NCBI GenBank assembly: GCA_964016985.1
Contig: OZ024826.1
Coordinates: forward strand, 5,633,552-5,697,551
Length of the DNA stretch: 64,000 bases
DNA from: Anodontia alba
Taxonomy: Eukaryota; Mollusca; Bivalvia; Lucinida; Lucinidae
Direction: 5' to 3'
Position numbers and translations under genes: made by a program. The notes under the pieces are model-generated. The model ran no database searches. It worked only from the letters and a program-made list of their open reading frames with translations, and was not told the origin of the DNA. Below are positions 54,985-64,000 of the stretch, piece after piece; the stretch's first letter is position 1, and each line of letters begins with the position of its first letter.

Positions 54985-55205
54985 AAGAAAAATGAATACA
55001 TTTTTAAGGGACACCATTCTGTTAAAACGTTTGGCATCCCTACTGAAAGGAAATGATTTGCTCCCGTTGAGAGCAAATTCTGTCCTTTGAGAGCAGGACC
55101 CTTTATCAAAGGGGTAGGAAGTGCAGGAAAGCAAACAGAAGTCACAAAGGTGTCGCCCTTGTAACAAAGGGGCGAAATTCTACCAGATTTGTCAAGTCCC
55201 CTTAA
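54985..55205. repeat. Family J repeat, copy 1
   Basis: ggaagtgcaggaaagcaaac, agaagtcacaaaggtgtcgc, ccttgtaacaaaggggcga recur in diverged form at 59010-59090. It includes small inverted pairs (gctcccgttgagagcaaatt; ctttatcaaaggg). Class unknown. The 131-codon minus-strand frame through it is not recognised. Confidence 0.45.
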
Positions 55206-55220
55206 GTCCCCTACCCGATA

Positions 55221-55534
55221 CAGTTGACTCTCGTTATCTCGAAGTCCAAGGGACTCTATAAAATATTTTGCGAGATATCTGTACCTCGACATATCAGATT
55301 TGCAGACTTGAGGAAAAAATAATTCGAACAATCACATTTAACACAAATATGTATGTAATTGGACTCTTAGAGATATATTGAAAATATAGTGGAAAAGAGG
55401 AGAAATTGCTCCTCTTTTCCACACTATTTTTTTACCTGTTGTTAGATTTTCATGTTTAGGCAGGGACCAGATTTTCACTTCCAAATAAGCGGGTATTAGA
55501 GATAAGCGAGGTCAAAGATAACGAGAGTCAACTG
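55221..55534. mobile_element. F-type pogo-like MITE, copy 2 (inverted relative to copy 1)
   Basis: TA at 55219-55220 and 55535-55536; ends cagttgactctcgttatctc and the complement of gataacgagagtcaactg. The centre keeps one palindrome arm set, gtggaaaagagga-gaaattg-ctcctcttttccac, so it lost part of the apex present in copy 1. Confidence 0.8.
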
Positions 55535-56305
55535 TATATCGAGTCCCCTTCAGCCAATTTGCTTAGATTCTTAGAGACCGATAGAGGAAATTTGATTGTC
55601 TGCATACTGAATATCTGATGTCGATCATAGCGCACAGACAATAATATTCGTATCAAGTATTAACACTTCGCTCCGAGTTTCTGACATGGACACTTTCATC
55701 TCTGATTCTTTATACATTCATTGTTGCGAATAGCGTTTTCAGTCAAAAATCAATACCAAAATCTGGATCCCTGGATCTGTATTGTTTGCAAAAGTATCTG
55801 TATTGGTTTGTAGGGATGAAAGGGTTAAACAGACAGGCTGGATAGTTTATAGATTATGAACAAAAGACACCCTCAGAATGTCCATTTTATTTACAAGGAG
55901 ATTTGATAGACCTTCGAAATAAATAACTTTGACAGGACAAAATCGCCCTTCTCATATGGTAGTACTCTCTTGCAAAGAGATTTGCTAACTCGATTTTTTC
56001 GTATTATCTTCCACCATTCCATTGATATTTGCTTACCCCACAGCTATTTATAATAGGGGAGTCCCCTTCAGCTGAAGAGCCAAACAGAGCACCTGTTACA
56101 ACCAAGCCATTTAGCTACCATGTGAAGCACACACACATCACCTACTATCAGTTTATTTATGTTACGTAGAGCAACAGACCAGGTAGGTATTTGGTGATAA
56201 TTTAGGGATAATTTTCGTAAGTTCTCTATAAAAACATATGTTGTAGGTATTTATTAGAAACGAAACAATTCTAATGAATGGCAAAATAGATAGTCTTAAG
56301 GCGAA
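55535..56305. other. No recognised gene; one D half-element
   Basis: 55765-55832 matches the right half of the D element at 11600-11668 (gatctgtattgtttgcaaaa, gtagggatgaaagggttaaa). 56225-56300 may be a decayed hairpin (gttgtaggtatttattagaa ... acaattctaatgaatggc). Confidence 0.4.
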
Positions 56306-56477
56306 ACACACACACACACACACAAAATAAAATAAATATAAAAATAAATAAAAAAATAAACTCGCTTTATCTGTTTATCTGATACTGTGTTGATATAAGG
56401 CCATAATAAATTAATTGTTAGATTCTCATTACCGCCGCCTCGATTTTTAACCCTCCGCCTCGATGTTTTTTATTGAC

Positions 56478-56509
<32 letters not shown>

Positions 56510-56982
56510 TAAGTACGGGTACTGCTCCTATGTTCCCGTTTTTATAAAACAAATCTTACGGTTAGCCGATCGGCAAGTTCCGATCCACGTAAATCAATTG
56601 AAATATTCAAATTACGCATGTAAGACAACAAATTACACACTTCCGGTGTAATTACCAACACAAAATAGTTCGTTTAACTACGATCAATATCCGTTATTGT
56701 TCGAGCTATACTGGGTCCCTGTTGCTAATGCGCTTCGTTATAAATTGCGTCCGGTCAGACAACCAGTCGATTTCTACTTTCATTTTCGAATCCAGATAAA
56801 AATCACGTTGACAATAGCGTTTGTGATCGAGAAAATCATTGCTAATTAAACTGTAATAAAAAACTGGTATGGATTTAAAGCCAGCGATACACAAAATCTT
56901 CTAAAACTCCACAATGTATTTAATTCAGGGGCGATTGGTAAAGCGGTACCGTTCCCAGTCGGCAAGAATCGAGGCAATTGCT

Positions 56983-56984
<2 letters not shown>
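56306..56984. other. Simple repeats and unassigned sequence
   Basis: (AC)9 at 56307-56324 followed by a/aaat-rich text, and a T-run at 56478-56508. No gene recognised; the minus-strand frame 56706-56894 has no domain. Confidence 0.5.
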
Positions 56985-57070
<86 letters not shown>

Positions 57071-57113
57071 GAACTGTGTCTGACAGGTACAAACCGTTTA
57101 TACAAAAGAGAGA

Positions 57114-57210
<97 letters not shown>

Positions 57211-57256
57211 GAACTGTGTCTGACAGGTATAAACCGTTTATACAAAAGAGAGAGCG
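56985..57256. repeat. Duplicated compound unit: (TA)n plus a 49-bp spacer
   Basis: (TA)n at 56985-57067 and 57115-57207. Each is followed by tgtgaactgtgtctgacagg-t, aaccgtttatacaaaagaga-gag; the two spacers differ at about two positions. So a unit of about 130-140 bp is duplicated in tandem and the TA tracts have since differed in length. The YIYI frames on both strands are artefacts. Confidence 0.95.
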
Positions 57257-57600
57257 TTTGCCAGGAAAGGAAAAATCACACAGAACAGAATAAATCGATG
57301 ACTTTTATTTTGTTCAACAGTGTTCTCAGAGAAATTGAAAAAAGTGGGTATTTGATCATAGATATATTAACTTTCTTCAGGTCTATATAGACATATGCCA
57401 TGCTTATTCATTAAAATTGCTCTTTCAAGGCTATTCTGATTATTACACACAACATTTGTTTTTTCATAATACATTGGAATTATGAAAAAAGTATTCTTTA
57501 TCCACCAAATACAGATGGTTTGCAGCAAATAAATATAATATCAGCCACCCATCTCCCAATTTCTGTGTAGTCCTGAAAAACAAAAAAAATAGAAAATAAA
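57257..57600. other. No recognised gene
   Basis: AT-rich; nothing assignable. Confidence 0.35.
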
Positions 57601-57604
57601 ATTT

Positions 57605-57662
57605 CACCCCCCTCCCCCCCCGCCCCCCCCCACCCACCCCCCCCCCCCCCCCCACACACACA
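57605..57662. repeat. C-rich tract with CA tail
   Basis: Nearly pure C with few A/G interruptions at 57605-57651, then acacacacac to 57662. Copy number here is likely to be unreliable in assembly. Confidence 0.9.
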
Positions 57663-57749
57663 CCCAACACATCACCCGCCCTCATTTTGAAAAGCAAATA
57701 AATAAGAATCTGATTATTAATTTATTGTGGCCTGATGTTTTTACATTAA

Positions 57750-57855
57750 CCTTAATCCTGCTGAACCCGGATATGCCCTGACTTTGCAAATAGTGTAGAT
57801 TCAGATCAGTTGGCTTCTTCAGAATCTGAATAGGCTAGTTATTGTTTCATTTCGC
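57750..57855. mobile_element. D2 subtype hairpin element, half copy
   Basis: ttaaccttaatcctgctgaa, cccggatatgccctgacttt, gcaaatagtgtagattcaga, tcagttggcttcttcagaat. Same left end as 63711-63923; the right arm is lost. Confidence 0.6.
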
Positions 57856-57896
57856 AGATCAAACTGCAGACAGATTGTAAATATCAGATTTCAAGA

Positions 57897-57897
57897 T

Positions 57898-57940
<43 letters not shown>

Positions 57941-57941
57941 A
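57897..57941. repeat. (CA)n microsatellite
   Basis: Two runs of CA with a single A interruption. Confidence 0.95.
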
Positions 57942-58299
57942 AGCCCCCGGTTAAATTTAACAACAACGTTTGTTCGGGAGAAAATCAGCCAATACCTAGT
58001 CGTGTTACGGAACGTTCGGCTGAGAGCGATTCAAGGCGACTATTGGTGAAACACTGAAATATGAAGGTCATTTACAGAGTTCAAATATCGTAATGAATGG
58101 GGTGAAAATTCTAGCGCGTATTGAAACGGAGTGGAAATTGTAAGCGCTGATAGTTGAGCGTAATATGGTAGCGTTTTTTTTTTTTTTTTTTTATAAGAAT
58201 ACTTAAAGTGTTTAACACGATTAAAAGCGGATGGTTACGCTTTCAAGGGGAGGTAACTCCATCAAAATAGTTTGCCTTACTTCCGAAAAAGTGTCTATT
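57942..58299. other. No recognised gene
   Basis: Unassigned, with a T-run at 58176-58192. Confidence 0.35.
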
Positions 58300-58945
58300 T
58301 TAAAATCTGATGCAATCAGAATCACATAAAGTACACAACATCAAATACTTTACGAAAACATGCCTATTCAAATGTACTAAAATAATTACCTCCAAAAAAT
58401 GAAAATTTTCGGATAAAAAATTCTGATATTTTTTTTTATTTCTGACGAGACAGTTTTAACGAGTACCCACAATCTATGCTTTTGAGCAGAAATAAGAAAA
58501 AATAATGTATACACCTGCAAACCGCAGTTTTATTATATAAAAGTGGGGTTTTAGGGAGTCAAAATTATATAGGCATGTTTTCATGATGGAAAAGAAAGAC
58601 ACGTACAATTGTACAATCATAAAAGCACAGACGCCGAGCAGAGCCCAGCAACCCCTTCCCCAAAAGGTGTCAACTCTGTCACCTAAATTAACGTAAGAGA
58701 TATCTTAACGCGCATAATCATTAAAATCTTTATAAATGGTACACGACAGAACATATAAGAAAACGAACCGCCTTGGGAACGTCAGTAAAAAATACTGTGA
58801 AAAAAAAGTTAAGAGAAAAATCCACGGATTGCCTTAATCACAAACCGCAGCCCTTCCCAGACACCAAGCGGACGAGGAAACAGACAAAAACCAAACAAGA
58901 GCAAACCGAACAAACGCACGAAAAACACCAAGATTAGCTCTCGCT
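58300..58945 (-). mobile_element. PLE tails with a B MITE inserted
   Basis: 58303-58349 (gatgcaatcagaatcacata, gtacacaacatcaaa) and 58591-58790 (gaaaagaaagacacgtacaa, cccttccccaaaaggtgtca, aaccgccttgggaacgtcag) together match 26695-26945, which reads straight through acatcaaaaggaaagaaaga. 58800-58945 is a separate A tail starting aaaaaaagttaagagaaaaa. Confidence 0.65.
58350..58590 (-). mobile_element. B-type MITE, copy 7, one hairpin arm deleted
   Basis: Ends ctttacgaaaacatgcctat and ataggcatgttttcatgatg. The left arm and apex of the large hairpin are missing; only gacagttttaacgagtaccc + acaatctatgc remains. Confidence 0.75.
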
Positions 58946-58979
58946 AATTCTCACTGTGAGAGTGCCCAACACTCGCCCT

Positions 58980-59095
58980 AGAACCTAGACTCTCGACCCT
59001 TTCTAGAAGGGACGGAGTGCAAGAAAGGAAAAAGGAAGTCACAAATGTTGTCTCCCTTGTAAAAGTAGTGGAATATCGACCACGTATCTAGTACA
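58980..59095. repeat. Family J repeat, copy 2
   Basis: gacggagtgcaagaaaggaa, aaaggaagtcacaaatgttg, tctcccttgtaaaagtagtg; compare 55110-55180. Confidence 0.45.
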
Positions 59096-59147
59096 CTTGA
59101 AATCAGAAACATTCTGAATTGAGCTTGGTAAGCTTGAGAGAACCTTG

Positions 59148-59345
59148 AGCCGGGCACAGATAGAGCACAGGGGCGCCAAACAATGACTCAGATCAGCCTG
59201 TTATTGTTTTGCGATCTGCGGATAGTCAAACATGAAACCTTGCTTTAGACGGGCGACAGAGGTTCGTATTATAATGTGTGGATGCACAGACTGATTTGAA
59301 TCTTCGCTGGGCGCACAAGAAATGTTTTGGAAATGCTACTTCCCC
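59148..59345. mobile_element. E-type MITE, rearranged copy
   Basis: ttgagccgggcacagataga, gcgccaaacaatgactcaga-tcagcctg at the left and gatgcacagactgatttgaa-tcttcgctgggcgcac at the right. The middle does not pair. Confidence 0.5.
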
Positions 59346-59665
59346 GCTCGGTTATAAAAATCGCGCAATAACGTGCTGCAATGCGTATCCCGGTTTTCAC
59401 AACATATCACAGGGAAATCAGGGGACATCTTTCAGTCTTGTTAAGGTATTACCTGCCTACGAAACTGTCAATCATTCAAATGGCACTTGAGGAGCTTATG
59501 TATCTTGTAAATGACAACTGTAATGCAATAGTCTGTTTGTTGTGACTGTATTTTCTTACTGCGTCATTAAAAGATCAAGTTTAAGATGTCTTTCCTCACT
59601 CACTATTACAGCAATTAAGCGATAATTTTCCCGTCAGTTTCTACAGTGTATCGGTAAACAGTATA
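59346..59665. other. No recognised gene
   Basis: Unassigned. Confidence 0.3.
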
Positions 59666-59667
59666 TG

Positions 59668-59888
59668 GGCCGCAACGTCAAACACCGTACCTTCGGGCAC
59701 GTGCGCCCAACAGCGACTCAGATCAGCCGGTGAATTGGCACATTCGGGTCAGAATTTTCACAGGGCACATTTTAGATACGGACAACGAAAACTCTGATTA
59801 GACTGTGCGGAAGCGCAGGCTGACTTGATTGTACGTTGTGCGCGCTTGTCAGACGGTATGTTTACCCGCCTTGTGGCTCATATTATTA
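59668..59888. mobile_element. E-type two-hairpin MITE, diverged
   Basis: gggccgcaacgtcaaacacc at the left, cgccttgtggctcatattat at the right. Arms: acagcgactcagatcagccg ... ggtcagaattttcacagggc and acgaaaactctgattagact ... ggctgacttgattgtacgtt. Confidence 0.6.
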
Positions 59889-59977
59889 AATGAGCATTTG
59901 CGTCAGAGTAGCTGGTATAGACGCATCTTATTTCAAATAACGTTTCCTGTTGATTAATTCCAGTGATTTGTAAAATA

Positions 59978-60214
59978 CAGTCGAACTTCAATGGGTCGAA
60001 TATTTTTGGGACCATGGAAATTTGTTTTAGGCATGGGTATTTTGAGTCAGTGGGTTTCCAAAGACAATCCTTCTTTATTTTTACGGATTTTAATCACAGC
60101 GCCATGCCAGGTGGCAAATGGCGATGATTTTGGGATGTCTCCTAGATTGTCTACAAAATAGTGTTATGTTAAGTGTACTCATTAGAAACGCCTCACAGAA
60201 GTTTCTAAGTGTAC
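59978..60214. mobile_element. G-type pogo-like MITE, copy 3, truncated at the hairpin
   Basis: TA then cagtcgaacttcaatgggtc; body matches copies 1 and 2 (gggaccatggaaatttgttt). Ends in a shrunken hairpin taagtgtactcattagaaac-gcctcac ... agtttctaagtgtac. The other half is absent and the FLYWCH element follows at once. Confidence 0.65.
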
Positions 60215-61190
60215 GTATGCGGTGCAGGACACTTCGTCGAAAGACAGTTGGTCGACAGGTCACTTTGTCGACAAATGTTAGTCGCATGTCCATTTCATCG
60301 AATAACCATTTGGTCGACAATTTTTTCGTAGGTGCGACAAATGGTTGAAAGCTGTTTGCACCAATTACGATCTCGCGAGAGAGTGAGACTTTGTTGCCAA
60401 GCGACCAAAGCTGTATCCGACGAGGGTCATTAAAGTAGTGAGCTGTGATTACTAAAACTGATGGTAAAAATCAGTTACAGTTATAATCTTATAATCGTAT
60501 TGTTGTATTCAAAATTTTGTTACTCAGTTGAATTGAAATAAATAATCATCACCAATCTGAGTTGTTTTCGTCTAGTTTTCCATAGCTTTGTTTTCAAATC
60601 ATACTTGATACGAGTATATTAAAATTTGTGCGTTCTAACAAAATGGAGTTTTACGTAGTACCAAAGGAAAAGACAAATTAGGCTATCAGGGATATCGGTA
60701 CACGTTGGATAGAAAACGTGGTGATCAAGAATATTGGAGATGCGCAAATCGGGCTTGCAAAGGTCGGGGTGGTAACGGACAAAAGACAGGTTTATAGTGA
60801 ATCTGATCATATTCATGGCCCTGACACGGCAGATACGGCTATACAGCAATCAGTCAGTGAATACACTGAACGTCCAGAGCTAGAATTTTTGCAGGGCATA
60901 GCCATGAATGTCAGGTATTGACTTTAACTGAACGTCGGACGTAGAGTGTTGTGAATACAGTTTCATATAAATGTACAGAACCCTCAAAAGTAAGCCTCGT
61001 TTTCGTTTTTATTCCTTAATTTCCGGAAATGAAACTTCAACTTTCGTTTTACAGGTAAGTTCATTTGATCAGACTTACAATTAACATTGTCGAAATGTTT
61101 CGACTATAATTCGACTAAGTAATGATTAGACGATGTGTCGTATCGGCCATTTGTTCGAGTCGACCATATGTCGTATGTACGTATGTACGT
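60215..61190 (+). mobile_element. Decayed DNA transposon with GTCGAC-rich flanks and a FLYWCH finger
   Basis: 60220-60335 is rich in variants of tggtcgacaggtcactttgt and cgacaaatgg; 61090-61180 has the related tgtcgaaatgtttcgactat, cattt-gttcgagtcgaccata-tgtcg, roughly inverted. Between lies a FLYWCH-type finger. FLYWCH domains are known in Mutator-like (Phantom/MULE) transposons, so that class is my best guess. No DDE core is visible. Confidence 0.5.
60642..60921 (+). pseudogene. FLYWCH-type zinc-finger fragment
   Basis: Frame 1 (60642-60775): STKGKDKLGYQGYRYTLDRK, then EYWRCANRACKGRG. Frame 2, after a one-base shift near 60766: VVTDKRQVYSESDHIHGPDT ADTAIQQSVSEYTE. Together they show the FLYWCH layout L-x-Y-x-G-Y-x-Y ... 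Y-W-x-C ... C-x-G-R ... H-x-H. The frameshift and early stops mean a broken gene. Such fingers bind DNA. The finger could also be host-derived, but the flanks favour a transposon. Confidence 0.65.
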
Positions 61191-61489
61191 ATGAACATTC
61201 ACTAATAGTGTGACAATGCCTGCCACATTTGTATCATAATCATCGTCACATATCACATTCGAAAACATCTGAATAAGGGACTTACACGCGACTGTAAGCT
61301 TAGGCTTCTGTTGCGACAATCGCCGTAAGAAATGAGTTTTAAAAGTGCCATCGACTAAACTCCGTGGTTAGAGATCCAATAATACCACAGACGCAATTCA
61401 TGTTCATGTTTTATATTTCACACACTTCTTCCATGACATCTTACTCGGAAAAACCCTCACTTTTATATGTTTCTAGTATATCTAAAGGT

Positions 61490-63690
61490 TGTACTTTCTA
61501 AGTACGCTGACGATGTCAGGTATATAACCCATCTGTTTAGCACCATTCAAAGAAAAAAGATGAGCCTGTTTCAAAAGTACAAAACGTAACCGATGATCAA
61601 ATCTTAATCTACAAAGCTGTCCAAATATAACTAGTTTTCTAAATTATTTCGCTGAATCAACCATTTAAGCACCAATATTTGCATGTGTCCGAATATGAAT
61701 ACCTTGCATATATTTTATGCAATATCTATGAGCTCTTTCCATAGTTAAAATTTCCTTTTCGGTCATTTGACTCCAGTTGTTGCCACCATAGAGACCTTTT
61801 GGCAATACAATGCATCTGTATGTTTTCTGGCATGATAAAGGATGCAAGCCGTTCGCATAAGCAATACCACTGTTCACGAGACTGACAAAAGTACCCTTTA
61901 AATTGTCAGCAGGCTCTTTAATATTATCTGTTACGGACAAATATTTGCTGAAGTAAATACCAAGACACTCATAAATCTTTTCTTCATTTATACAGTAAGA
62001 TACCAAAAAAAAAAAAAAAAAAAAGACTTTCTTTCAGTTTTCGAAAATTGGCTTTTTAATTCGCCAAACACAACTACTGCATATTAAGGCGGTCCATACT
62101 CATATCTCTATTAACAGGCATATGAGAGGCAGATTCAAATCAACTCATCAAGTCCCAACTTGGATAAAGCCATAAAAGCACATCCCAATCACGGCTTGCG
62201 AACACATACTTCTGTCACTCATAAAATTATAACTACTGGCAACAAATTCACTAATCAGATCGTTAATGAAACATAAATAGAAGAAAGGGACGTTACCCCA
62301 TTCGACCCTTCCACGTAAATCGGAGACCCATATAGAGTAATATTCCTTATATAGTGCTTCAGTTTTCGTGCTTTTTATACATAATCATAATAGGCGTAAC
62401 AGGTGTGACTTAATTCCCATTTTATACAATGTCACAAACAAACCATCATGCCAAACACTGTCGAATGCCTTTTGGGCATCCAGAAAACACACAAACAGTT
62501 TACTTTTGTTTTCTTTTGCGTATATAATACATTCTCTTAGCATCTGAGATGACATATTGCACTTAGGTTAGCTCTAAAGCCGCATTGTAACAAATTTATA
62601 GTTACAATAATATCCGCTCTAACCATTTGAGAACTCATGAAGGCAAAGTGACTGCACGATAAATATTCAGGTCTGTCTTGCATTTCCGCCCACCCTTATG
62701 AATAGTCACAACTATGCCCTTTTTAGGCATTAGGGAATATGACCATAATTATACATATCACTGTACAATAGTGCAAGCTTATCATAAAGTATGCTGCCGC
62801 CATAAATCAGGTGTTCATTAAAATACTATCGGAACCACAAGCTCTTTTACGTTTTACCTTTTCTGCAGCTATATGGATATCATCAGCAGTAAAACTTACT
62901 GGATCTACCACACATGTTTAAGAACTCCTCGGTTTTAAACCTAACTTTATGATCAATACTATCTTTATATGCAGAATCAAAGAAGGCACAGTCACTTTTA
63001 GAATAGCAGCCCCACTCTGAGGTAATGCCATCGGTGTTCCGACAGACCTTATCGGAGTCCGGCATGAGCATGTGACTGCGGTTTTCTGGAGTTAGTTTTA
63101 TTTCCAAAGAAGCTACTATCGACTTCTGCAGCTTGATCAAATTTTGCCTTGAGTAAATACTGTTCTGCGCATGGTCTATGCTGCAACGAAATGGGCGCTT
63201 ACAAATCTTGTATTCGCTATAAGATATGTAATGCTCTCTTGGTTGTCCATAAGAGATCCATTTCCTTCGCTTTTCCTGCATAGCAGCATGTACGTCCTTT
63301 AGTGTTATGTCCTAATAAGGTTTCAAAGATGATCTAAAGCTAGTTTTAGGCCAAACGGAATCGGGTACTGATACAATACTATCAACAATTAAATAATATC
63401 GTGAATCAATCCGAATATAAGGATCGGTATCGTTGTTACTGTTATTAGGTTATGACTTGTATAGCTGTAAATGAAAATTGTCTCGCTTATGCCAAGTAAT
63501 ATGTGATTGTTTACATGTTGCTTACAAATAACTGGCCTCTGCCGCAGGCCGTTCCAAACATGATCATCATGTATTTCACAATATGCTACTATATCCGACC
63601 TTTCTGTTGGTAGCAGTATTTGGTCAATCGAAGACTCGTATATGCCACGGTACGATATAAAACTCGCCGAGGCCCCACTAGTAAGCGACC
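61490..63690 (-). pseudogene. Decayed LINE (endonuclease end, RT, C-terminus)
   Basis: Reading downward on the minus strand: 63660-63520 gives the last part of an apurinic-type endonuclease (YESSIDQILLPTERSDIVAY, CEIHDDHVW, LRQRPVIC). 63281-62883 is the linker, 132 codons (KRRKWISYGQPREHYISYSE, YKICKRPFR). 62800-62560 holds broken RT fingers (NEHLIYGG, YSDMYNYGHIP, VVTIHKGGRK). 62540-62050 has FVCFLDAQKAFDSVWHDGLF (motif A with D), YKMGIKSHLL, and a degenerate VxFFYLCFINDLISEF. The YxDD box is not preserved. 62006-61665 is the thumb (ECLGIYF, NGLHPLSCQKTYRCIVLPKG, LYGGNNWSQMTEKE, MERAHRYCIKYMQG). About 61640-61490 shows a faint C-terminus. Many stops and shifts make it an old copy. Confidence 0.8.
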
Positions 63691-63710
63691 ATATTAGTAA
63701 GATATCAGAT

Positions 63711-63923
63711 TAATTCGTGTCCTGCTGAACCCGAGTATGTCCTGCCTTTGCAAACATTGTAGATCCGGATAAGTTGGCTTCTTCAGAAGCCAACTGATCT
63801 GGATCTGCACTGTTTGCCATTAAATATGTGAATTTATATCAGCATCTTGAATCAAGAAATCTGATTGTCTTAAAATTAGAAGTGGGCGCGGCATCCTAAT
63901 TTATTCAGCATGACAAGGGTTAA
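63711..63923. mobile_element. D2 subtype TTAA hairpin element
   Basis: Ends ttaattcgtgtcctgctgaa and the complement of ttcagcatgacaagggttaa; TTAA on both sides (63711-63714 and 63920-63923). Hairpin 63751-63822: gcaaacattgtagatccgga, gttggcttcttcagaagcca-ac, tgatctggatctgcactgtt. It shares the D outer arms but has a different apex from most copies. Confidence 0.75.
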
Positions 63924-64000
63924 TATTAGCATCATATCAAGCAAATACTTGCCACTGAAGTCAGTAGCGAGTATAATGTAATTGTTTCGATCGCTACAAA
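63924..64000. other. Window edge, unassigned
   Basis: Nothing recognised in the last 77 bases. Confidence 0.3.

Noticed and set aside
56978..57390. Frames encoding long YIYI repeats
   Set aside because: Pure translation of (TA)n on both strands.

Overview
The window looks like intergenic nuclear DNA of a repeat-rich invertebrate, most probably a bivalve mollusc. It is AT-rich, carries many microsatellites, and is packed with short hairpin elements, Penelope-like retroelement fragments, non-LTR fragments and a mariner of kinds I associate with bivalve genomes. That assignment is inference from repeat style and from memory of such families; nothing in the window names a species. I recognise no intact host protein gene, rRNA or functional tRNA. 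Almost every open frame is either a decayed transposable-element gene or a chance frame inside a repeat.

Layout. 1-7.1 kb: Penelope-like element (PLE) remains, mostly on the minus strand, including a reverse-transcriptase (RT) pseudogene at 2245-4460 split by a hairpin MITE. 7.4-9.5 kb: an array of about 156-bp units inside a possible short-inverted-repeat element. 10-16.8 kb: a MITE field (TTAA-flanked hairpin elements, two-hairpin elements, a pogo-like MITE, a 53-bp-arm hairpin) and a pair of LTR-like repeats, one with tRNA-like boxes. 16.9-21.3 kb: PLE 3' tails, including two inverted copies about 1 kb apart. 21.6-23.7 kb: a 5'-truncated LINE. 25.2-29.9 kb: a second PLE pseudogene, more tails, a tRNA-derived SINE. 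30.0-30.75 kb: a 45-bp minisatellite that appears to split a hairpin element. 31.8-36.1 kb: MITEs nested in one another. 38.35-39.63 kb: a complete-length mariner with a frameshifted transposase. 41.5-50.9 kb: PLE tails again. 51.96-53.85 kb: the best preserved PLE, inserted in the apex of a hairpin MITE. 54-60 kb: MITEs and long simple repeats. 60.2-61.2 kb: a decayed DNA transposon with a FLYWCH-type zinc finger. 61.5-63.7 kb: a decayed minus-strand LINE with endonuclease, RT and C-terminal parts.

How the pieces relate. The nested insertions give relative ages: B-type MITEs lie inside PLE copies (3979-4263, 58350-58590), a PLE lies inside a B copy (51963-53849), a TTAA element lies inside a B copy (35567-35746), and family I lies inside PLE tails. 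The most unusual signal is a small palindromic core (apex GCCTC-NN-GAGGCG with arms reading TACTCRTTAGAA) that recurs in at least four otherwise different repeat contexts and is disrupted at its apex by the PLE. All boundaries were read by eye and most are approximate.
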